Shown here: one piece after another, positions 56,119 to 64,000 of the stretch
Layout of the letters: every line of letters begins with the position of its first letter
Numbering within the stretch: the stretch's first letter is position 1
Source of the DNA: Galeruca laticollis
Taxonomy: Eukaryota > Arthropoda > Insecta > Coleoptera > Chrysomelidae
DNA: 64,000 nt
Reading direction: 5' to 3'
Assembly: GCA_963921935.1 (NCBI GenBank)
Contig: OY998176.1
Location: forward strand, 180,106,445 to 180,170,444
The notes under the pieces: generated by a model
Database searches by the model: none
Seen by the model: only the letters and a program-made list of their open reading frames with translations
What the model was told of the DNA's origin: nothing
Translations under genes and position numbers: made by a program

Positions 56119-56509
56119 TTTCTCACAGGTGTAAACTCAGAAGCAACAATAATTATACACACTTGAATGAGGAGCATTCTTTTTCATCATGCACACTTAA
56201 AACAATAAAGTAATGCAAATTATATTTCCTTTTATTTGAAATAAAAAAAATATTTGTGGAATGAGCACAAGAATATTTAGAAAAAATCGACATTTTTTTT
56301 CCTAATCATATCGAAAATATTGTTGGAAATTGTGAAAAAAATATATTATACTGTGAAGGGTAGAGGTCTTGATATTAAAATAAAAAGGTGCCGCATCGTC
56401 AATTTCAATTTCCCATTTAAATAACATATGAGAACAACATTCTCTTGGATTTTGGAATATTGTAACTCATGTTAGAGATAATATTACAAAATGATCAGAA
56501 TATGTTCTG

Positions 56510-58598
56510 GTAGAAAATTTAATACGCTACAAAAAAGATCTTACAATTGTTGATTTTTTTGAAACAGTCTAATATATACATTAAATGGAACAAAAATTGA
56601 ACTGAAGAATGTAGTATAGGAAGAAGGACAAAACCATCTTCAAATTGCAACCTGACACATTTTCTTATCACCATGTTGATATCAAAAGAAATAGATTCAT
56701 TTGACAAGTTTGTAACCTTTTGAATTCCTTATATTTTTTTGGAATCACAAGGATTATTGAAAAATGACTCTGACACATTATAATACTTTCCAATACAAAT
56801 TGACTTATCATCTTCTTTTACAAACTTATCAATTAAAACAGCACGTCCCTTTTGCAGTAAACAGCAGTTTTCATTAAAAGCTAATTTTAATGGGAAAGTA
56901 AATAATTTACCTTTAAAAATTGAATTTTTATTTCAAATATTTGAGGAATATTACTGTTTGTTGTAACTTCTTTACCATTATATTTGTTTTCTTCTACGAT
57001 ACGATTACAAAGTGACTGTAATGGACAAGGATAATTTTTTAATTTCCTCATGAATTTGGAAAATGTTGCTTCATCTTTGAAAGCACTAAACATATCCAAA
57101 GGACCAAAATTCTTAACATCTCCTGATATATGTAAAATATTATGAATATTATATGTGATACATTCCTTTCCAAAAAAAGATGAAACTTTTTAACAAAATA
57201 ACTGAGAAGTGAATTTGAGTATTCAATTTCTTCCAAAGTTTGTTTTTCACCACATAACAATCGAAAAGCTACTGAAAGTGATAAAAAATGAGAATAACTC
57301 CTCTTATCAAGTATATTTTTTAATATAACTGGACCCGAGTACAATAAAAATAACCGAAATTCTGTTGCCTTCCAACGTTCAATATCATTTGAACTTCTAG
57401 GCTTTCGTGCAAAATCTGATGTTACATAACCAATTGTTGCCATGAAGGAATTATCTAGTTGCTGGATAGTTTCTTTATTTAATCGAACTACTTCATCACC
57501 TTTCAACCATAATGTGATGATTCGTTTGGTGACCACTAACAGTATAAGGTGCATATAATCAAGAGGAAAATCGTTAACCATATCAATGTTCAACTCTTCC
57601 AAAACTGTATGACCATCATTATGGTGTTTTGGATAGGTTTTTTCCTCTAAATGTTCTATCTGATAGTTGTTCTTCATCTAATGAAAGGAAAACAACTTTA
57701 TCTTTCCATTCACCCTTACATATACACTTCGTACAACTATAATATCCGTTATAGTTTTTAACATTCAAAATGAAAGCTCGAGCTGGAGCGTCACAAACAA
57801 AATTATTTACTGTAATTTGATAAAGTTTGCCATTAACAGTTTCTTTCTACAACTTTCAATTCATCTACTAAATATTTCAAAAACTCATTACAGTTATTTG
57901 ATTTGGAAATAACATGAAATATTCCCAAAGTGAAGGGTTACGTACACACACAATTGTTTACTATATCACCTAAAATTGGCCACAGCTGATTGCCTGCAGA
58001 TTTAGAAATTGGAAGACCATCAATATAAATATTAAGCTTCAAATCAGAACTTTTGTAATCATATTTTAAGATGGCCCTTTTCGATATTTTTTACCACTCC
58101 CATATTAATATGTTGTTCACCATCAATTTCTATTATGTTATAGCTATCTGACCTAGGAGTTTTCATAAAAGTTCGGGCATTTTTTGGCAAAGATTGACGC
58201 CCATGTTTCCGTGGAACGGAGAGAAAATCATTAATAAAATTGTGGGATACATTATGATTAAACATTCTCTAAGTGCATCTGTAAAACGAAATTACATAGT
58301 AGGTATTTGTATCACTAGAATCAGAAGAATTATAATAATTAAGGATTGAATTAAACCATTCAGTTTGATCATAGTCTATATGCTGCAAACTGTCTGAGTC
58401 TACATTTCAAGAATTATATGCTTTATTGGTTAGAGATTTTTCGTTAGTAGCAGGCTGGCATACATTAGTAAGTGAATTCTCGTTATGAAGGTTATTGATT
58501 TCATTCTGAACCGAGGCCGAGGATTGATCCTTATCCACTTTAGGTTGAATAATTCGACGTTTTTGTCGTTCTGAGAGATCAGAAAAATCTCGGGGCAT
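56510..58598 (-). pseudogene. CACTA/EnSpm-like transposase, decayed
   Basis: From the ATG at 58598 the N-terminus reads MPRDFSDLSERQKRRI, typical for this family in insects. Later pieces are 58059-58265 (LPKNARTFMKTPRS), 57048-57677 (MVNDFPLDYMHLILLVVTKR, then DFARKPRSSNDIERWKATEFRLFLLYSGPV) and 56887-57099. Stops and frame changes separate them. The HxxR-RWKATEFR block with the preceding D-x-MH motif identifies the tnp2-like catalytic domain of the CMC superfamily. Ends of the element (CACTA termini) were not found. Confidence 0.7.
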
Positions 58599-58689
58599 GT
58601 TATATATGCATTCAATAATTTGAATAATATGATACTATATATATTTTATATTAATACAGAAAGCTAAATTATAAACTTACCGGAAATAA

Positions 58690-59632
58690 GGCAATCCCTC
58701 CCCCCTCGTATCTTTTGAACGGCTACACGTACAATTTGGAGGGTGAAAATAAAGTGTTGTAAACTTCTCTACGAATCGAATGGTAACAGGTGACGTGATA
58801 GTAATAGATGACGTCACAGTGCCACTCTGGCCAATAATTTTAAATAGGAGCTTATGGCTAGTGATATCTCGTTTGACAGGCATTGACATTTGCTACATAG
58901 CCATATTAATTTTGTTTGGGTTGAAATTAATTTTGATGGATGAATTAAATAATTACCAAAATCATTGAAATTATTTTTTTAAATTTAATTGATCAAATAT
59001 CAACAATGGATTATTATAGCAAGTGTTCGAAATTTGCTCCGTCTACTTCCTGACAGTAATACATCCTATTAGTAAACTCTGATCGTACTCGTTCGAATGT
59101 GTCAGCAGAAATAGCATTGCATTCTTTAGTAACTATTTCTTTTGAAACGCCAATGCTATCTGGTGCCGTAGTATAAACCTTGGATTTCAAGTACCCCCAT
59201 AGAAGAAGTCTAATGGTGTCAGATCTGTTGACCGAGGTGGCCATTCCATAGGACCTCGCCGGCCGATGTATTACTGTCAGGAAGTAGACGGAGCACATTT
59301 CGAACACTTGCTATAAGAATCCATTGTTGATATTTGATTAATTGAATTTAAAAAAAATAATTTCAATGATTTTGGTATTTATTTAATTTATCCGTCAAAA
59401 TTAATTTAAACCCAAACAAAATTAATATGGCTATGTAGCCAATGTCAATGCCTTTGAAACGAGATATCACTAGCCATATGGTCCTATTTAAAATTATTGG
59501 CCAGAGTGGCACTGTGACGTCATCTATTACTATTACGTCACCTGTTACCATTCGTAGAGAAGTATACAACACTTTATTTTCACCCTCCAAATTTTATTAA
59601 TGTAAGTGTAGCCGTTCAAAAGATACGAGGGG
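58690..59632 (-). mobile_element. Internally deleted IS630-type element with 365-bp inverted repeats
   Basis: Arms 58690-59055 and 59270-59632 are inverted copies, with ends CCCTCCCCCCTCGTATC and GATACGAGGGGGGGAGG. Between them only about 210 bp remain, the C-terminus of an IS630/mariner-type transposase. It lies 90 bp upstream of the CACTA-like transposase start and may be inserted in its promoter region. Confidence 0.85.
59014..59285 (-). pseudogene. C-terminal remnant of IS630-type transposase
   Basis: Minus-strand frames encode GRRGPMEWPPRSTDLTPLDFF, then after a one-base shift WGYLKSKVYTTAPDSI and FTNRMYYCQE. This is the block around the third catalytic Asp, related to the transposase at 5564-6630. 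Everything before it is deleted. Confidence 0.75.
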
Positions 59633-59834
59633 GGGAGGGGACTTTTTGATTAGCACTGTTATATATTGGACTGTTTTAGTTTTCACGTCCAATCGTTTGG
59701 GGTAAAAGGAACTGTAGTATACTGGTTTATAATTCAGTTATAATAATATTCATTAATCTAAAATAACTATATACATTTTTTACAAATATGAATGTAGCTC
59801 TCGACAGACATGTCACACACACTTTTTTCTGTCA

Positions 59835-61061
59835 CTTACACCAAAATTAGTATCATTAGATGTTATATCGTTATACACAAATATACCTGTAGAATTTGCT
59901 TTAGAAGTAATTAAAGAAAAATGGAATCTTCTAAGATCACATACGTCTCTTTCTTGTGAAGAATTTATTAATGGAATAAAAATGATATTAAATTACAACT
60001 ATTTTCAATATAAAGACAATTTTTACCAGCAAATTGATGGTTGTGCAATGGGCTCACCAATTTCCTCATGTATAGCACAATTAGTTATGGAATTTCTAGA
60101 AGAACGTGTTTTACAAAATACTTCTACAGATTTAATTTTCTTTAAACGTTACGTAGATGACTGTATATTAGCTATACCAGAAAATCAAATACCCAAAATA
60201 TTACATGAATTCAATAACTTTAATTCCAAACTTCAGTTCACACATGAAATAGAGATAAATGGTTGCATTAATTTTTTAGATTTAACACTAATTAGAAACA
60301 ATAATAATAACAATATCAAAACGAAACTTTACAACAAGCATACATGGTCAGGTAGATATTCAAATTTTGATTCACATCACTCTAAAAGTCAAATGAGAAG
60401 CGTAGTCATGGGATTAATAGATCGAGCCATAAAACTAACTTCTTCTGATTATCGTCCAGAAATTTTAAAGAAAATAGAAGAAATACTCATAGAAAATGGT
60501 TATTCTCAAAAGTTTATAAGAAACATTCAAAAACAACGAACATTAAAATATTACAATGCCTCGAAATTTAAAACCAAGATAAATACCCCACAAAAATATG
60601 TAGCATTACCTTATACAAATGAATTATCAGAAAAATTGAAATATATACTCAAAAAACAAAATATTCAAGTATGTCATAAGTCACACTACCGTACATCAAC
60701 TGCCTTCACACCTTTAAAAAGCAGAAACCCAATTAAAAAACAATCTAATTTAATATACTCTATTTCTTGTCTTAATTGTCCAAAAAAATATGTCGGAATG
60801 ACCACCCAATACTTAGACAATCGATTAAATGGTCATAAATACACAAAAAATGCTTCAACTGCACTTCATAAACATGAAACAAATGAGAAACATGAATTTG
60901 ATTTTCAAAACACAAAAATTATTTACAAAGACCAAAACATCACTAAACTCAAAATTAAAGAAATGATTGCAATAAAAAATGAACCTGAAGCACTGAATGA
61001 TAAGAAAGACATAGAAAAATTAAGCAAAATTTATCATAACCTTTTACATATATCCTCATAA
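59835..61061 (+). mobile_element. Penelope-like element, 5'-truncated, with GIY-YIG-type endonuclease
   Basis: The coding frame is open from about 59835 (SLDVISLYTNIP, the RT motif A block) through ATG 59982 to a TAA at 61059-61061, about 408 codons. It contains DGCAMGSPISSCIAQLVM, the catalytic RYVDDCILAI, INFLDLTLIR, and a C-terminal GIY-YIG-like nuclease (LIYSISCLNCPKKYVGMTTQYLDNRLNGHK). The start of the RT is missing. No stop in the retained part, so it is among the youngest coding remnants here. Penelope elements reverse-transcribe their RNA at a nick made by this nuclease. Confidence 0.88.
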
Positions 61062-61381
61062 CTATAAAAAATAAAATAAACCAATAATTTAATTATTATT
61101 TATCCATTAACATTTTCAAACACTCTCTAAATTAAAATATTAGAAATAAAGTAAGACACATTGCATTAAAGATAGTTGTCAAGGTACGTACTCCTTTGAA
61201 AATTCATAACCACGTTTATTCTATTTGTCACCTTTAATGTCAATTTAGTATTGTCACTGTTTTACAAATTATGTATTTTATATTTTGAATTTATGATAAA
61301 AACTTTTGATATTTAAGGCGAAACGTCAAGTTAACTTACAAGAGTTTTAATCTGAACCTTTCCCAAGAAAAATACTTCAAA

Positions 61382-61385
<4 letters not shown>
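61062..61385 (+). other. 3' non-coding part of the Penelope-like element
   Basis: AT-rich sequence after the stop. 'aaggcgaaacgtcaag' at 61316 resembles the GAAAC half of a hammerhead motif that Penelope-like elements often carry, but the CTGATGA half upstream is eroded ('ttatgataaa'). Confidence 0.4.

Positions 61386-61435
<50 letters not shown>
61386..61435. repeat. (TA)n microsatellite
   Basis: About 48 bp of TA. Confidence 0.95.
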
Positions 61436-61438
<3 letters not shown>

Positions 61439-61639
61439 CAATAATGAATTTGCATGAAACTATACACTATTATTAACCATACACTCTGTGCAAGCATGAA
61501 ATTTAAATGAGACATGAGACACATGGCTGACATGGGACATGGGGGTGGAAAAAGTGAGGATGAGAGTGGGATGAGCGATGATTGGCGCACATATCATAAC
61601 GTATGTAACATCCCCCCGAATTTTGAAATTTTTACCTTA

Positions 61640-62030
61640 AACTAACGGCGTATTTATGTAAATTTGAGGAGTCTATTTTACATAAAAAAGTGACTACTCC
61701 GTACGGAATATTGGTATTCATTCCAAGGAGAAAATGTTATGAATTTTTGTTATTTACCATATATAACATAACCGTCAATTTTTAAACTTAATATTTACCA
61801 CTTAAAACTTACGTCGCGTTTATGTAAATGTAACGAGTCTGTGTTATATGAAAAAGTAACTACTCTTCTATACAGATATTGATGTTAATTCCAGGGAGAA
61901 GGTGTTATATATTTTTGTTACTTATGATTTATGTAATATAACCGTGAAATCAAGGGTATTTTCAAATATAAGATTCGTTACTTGAAACTTATGGCGTGTT
62001 TATGTAAATATAACGAGTGTGTATACTGGG
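61640..62030. repeat. 170-178-bp tandem repeat, two and a fraction copies
   Basis: The phrase 'ggcg(tgt)ttatgtaaat' followed by 'gagtgtgt' and 'gtgactactc' recurs at 61647, 61815 and 61993. The third unit is cut by the MITE at 62031. Confidence 0.7.
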
Positions 62031-62247
62031 TGGGTAATTCACGCAAAAAGAAAAAAGGCTACTCAAACAGAGTGGTAACCGCGGACATGCATGTGTTTTC
62101 CGATGTTTCGATTAACATCTGTGCTCCCAGGTCTCACATCCTTATTTGGTTATACCGTGCTGAGGACGGCAAATGAGCCAGACATATGCATGTCCGCGGT
62201 AACCACCCTGTTTGAGTAGCCTTTTTTCTTTTAGCGTGAATTACCCA
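62031..62247. mobile_element. 217-bp MITE
   Basis: TGGGTAATTCACGC at the left and GCGTGAATTACCCA at the right. The arms of about 65 bp remain paired inward through 'ggctactcaaacag' and 'accgcggacatgcat'. It interrupts a tandem repeat unit. No coding capacity; superfamily unknown. Confidence 0.85.
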
Positions 62248-62330
62248 TGAATTTTTTGTTGTTGTTGTCCCTATGTGCATACATGCGGAAAGTGAATAAC
62301 TGTCTTATTTGGGTGTGGACAAGGTTATTG

Positions 62331-62412
62331 GTCACTATATAAAATACAAGCAATAGCTGACATTGGTATCACTTCTCCGATTTCAACATACTAAAACAAC
62401 ATGAACCCATTG
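62331..62412 (+). promoter_or_regulatory. TATA promoter and four-codon first coding exon of an unidentified gene
   Basis: TATATAAAATA at 62335-62345 lies about 60 bp before ATG 62401. The coding part is only ATGAACCCATTG (M-N-P-L), followed directly by the donor GTAAGT. A TATA box, short leader and first intron after about four codons, interrupting the signal peptide, is the common arrangement of insect cuticle-protein and some immune-peptide genes. No second exon with a signal peptide remainder was found before 64000, so the identity is unknown. Confidence 0.4.
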
Positions 62413-62848
62413 GTAAGTAATACCTCATTCAGATATTTATTGGAATTTCATTTTCAGTTTTTCCTCCAAAGATAATCCCTGCATTTGTTAATTATCTTAT
62501 CCTCTTACTATAATTTTGTTTTCCCAATTATTTGGTAGAACATTTAATTTTGAATCGATTTATTATAAATCATAGCCTGATTGTTACCTAGTGTGCATTA
62601 GTATACAAACTTGACATGATTATTACGTGGAAATCATTGGAATGTTATAAACCGTCGAATATATTCTCTATAATATGTGATTGTTGTATGCTAAAGTTAT
62701 TTCAAATATACTGCATGATCTTCTGTTGTGCAAAATTCGGAAATAACTCTATTCAATTGATTTTGAGGGATAATACCAGATATATCAGAATTGCAGATCT
62801 AGAACTTGTTGCCTCTAAAAATTACATGTATATGAATAGATGTGAATA

Positions 62849-63313
62849 AATAATTTTCGATATTGGGTATAGCGGTGTGAAGGAAATTGAAACTGCTATT
62901 TTTCTAATTTTCTCAATATTTCGCTGTTATTTAATAGCTTGTTCAGGAGAATTCTACAACAGTTAGTGATTACATTTAGAAACTTGTTAAAATCAATAAT
63001 GAATAGGAACTTGTAGAGGGTAACAGTTATTTCACAGATAAATGCACTAGCACACAACAACACACATCAACTATAGTTTAATATAAAATGTCTCTATTTT
63101 TTTTTAATTTTCTTTACTATCTTAAAAAAGCAACTTGTGTAATGCAAGTTTTTTAGTATTGTTAATTTTAATATGTTTTACAATGTGAATCACTAACTAT
63201 TGTAGATTTCTCCTAAAGAAGCTAATAAACAATAGCGAAATATTGAGATCATTCTAAAAATTTTAGTTTTAATTTCCTACACATCGCTATACCCGATATC
63301 GAAATTAATTATT
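62849..63313. mobile_element. Foldback element with GATATCGGGTATAGCG-type ends
   Basis: TTTCGATATTGGGTATAGCG at 62857 pairs with CGCTATACCCGATATCGAAA at 63285-63304, and the inner arms pair through 'ctcaatatttcgct' and 'tctacaacagttagtgat'. Arms are 120-130 bp with about 80% identity. The inner loop contains no gene. The arm word 'gcgaaatattgag' after 'cctaaagaagcta' looks like an eroded hammerhead/LINE-tail signature. Confidence 0.7.
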
Positions 63314-63343
63314 TTATAATTTAGTTACGGACCGCTATAAATT

Positions 63344-63346
<3 letters not shown>

Positions 63347-63402
<56 letters not shown>
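63347..63402. repeat. (TA)n microsatellite
   Basis: About 55 bp of TA. Confidence 0.95.
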
Positions 63403-64000
63403 CAAAATTCTTTCTCGTGACACATTATATGTATACATAGTGTTTCATTAATAATTCGAAATACTTCAACTGTCGAATCCTGAGCTCAAAATATTAAGAT
63501 TCTCTAAATAACATAGATAAAATGTGGTTCTTTACTGAGTTAAACGATGTACTTCAAAACTATCTCAAGTATCCTGGACATACTGATCAGAAACTGTAGG
63601 TAGTGTATATCCCACTAAATTATGTTGAATAATGAATAGTGACTACAACCAGAAGCGTACGACAGGGGCAAGTGACTGGTTTACCGATCTCTAATTCTGC
63701 TCCACTAGCTGAATTGCCATTATAGCACAATTTTTCGATACTCCGCTACTTTTTCTGTGAACAATGTACTCTTCCTTCGTAACGATGAAATCAATGTTTT
63801 TGGAGACATTTGAAGTTAAACATGAAGCTGCACAAATATTTTGATTAATATTGTGTACAAATTGGGTCTGGATTGAATTTATTACGCAAAAACCAGAAAC
63901 ATGTAACCTTATTCATTGAAATTAGTTGAAAGTATTAGATTCAAAAACAAATTTTGGTTCCGACGGGAACCATTTATATAAATAGAAAAAACATATTTAG
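63403..64000. other. Unrecognised right edge
   Basis: No gene or repeat seen. If the gene starting at 62401 is real, this belongs to its first intron. Confidence 0.35.

Overview
The window is AT-rich eukaryotic DNA from an arthropod, most likely an insect and possibly a beetle (an inference from the mix of elements; no marker gene fixes the order). There are no operons, ribosome binding sites or other prokaryotic features. Most of the sequence is transposable elements in several states of decay, sitting in and around the introns of a host gene on the minus strand.

Host genes. Two exons with matching splice signals and phases encode adjacent parts of an ADAMTS-like/papilin-type extracellular-matrix protein. 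The cysteine-rich exon is at 45963-46223. The exon that ends the cysteine-rich domain and begins a thrombospondin type-1 repeat is at 12468-12612. They are separated by a 33.35 kb intron that holds nearly all elements between 13 and 45 kb. A further minus-strand exon (11552-11658) carries a signal-peptide-like start with a compatible phase. On the plus strand, 62331-62412 looks like a TATA promoter and a four-codon first exon, an arrangement common in insect cuticle-protein genes.

Layout: 0.4-1.6 kb dispersed repeat and an LTR/primer-site remnant (-); 3.2 kb 31-bp minisatellite; 5.18-7.27 kb nearly complete IS630/Tc1-mariner (DD41D by count) transposon with 360-bp inverted repeats; 7.7-8.6 kb 5'-truncated LINE (-); 10.39-11.21 kb element with a 185-bp satellite core; 13.6 kb piggyBac fragment (-); 14.8-19.0 kb LTR-like repeats enclosing only a decayed viral-type glycoprotein gene; 19.3 kb LTR; 20.5-24.9 kb restriction-like-endonuclease LINE (R2-type architecture) joined in frame to an intronless Usp2-like deubiquitinase; 28.9-35.2 kb Helentron (OTU, Rep, Pif1-type helicase, endonuclease); 35.3-36.5 kb two foldback elements; 38.1-44.4 kb inverted duplication of a BEL/Pao fragment, each arm carrying the same nested LINE; 46.4-53.7 kb complete but inactivated errantivirus-type endogenous retroelement (-) with LTRs, primer site, gag, pol, env and a 4-bp target duplication; 54 kb 173-bp tandem repeat; 55.1-58.6 kb CACTA/EnSpm-like element with two genes (-); 58.7-59.6 kb internally deleted IS630-type element; 59.8-61.1 kb Penelope-like element; 61.6-63.4 kb small repeats, MITEs and microsatellites.

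None of the mobile elements looks fully functional: each coding region carries at least one stop, frameshift or truncation. The best candidates for something unusual are the in-frame LINE-Usp2 chimera, the env-only LTR element, and the Cys-rich-to-TSP1 junction without a spacer domain in the host gene. Element ends marked approximate were judged by eye.
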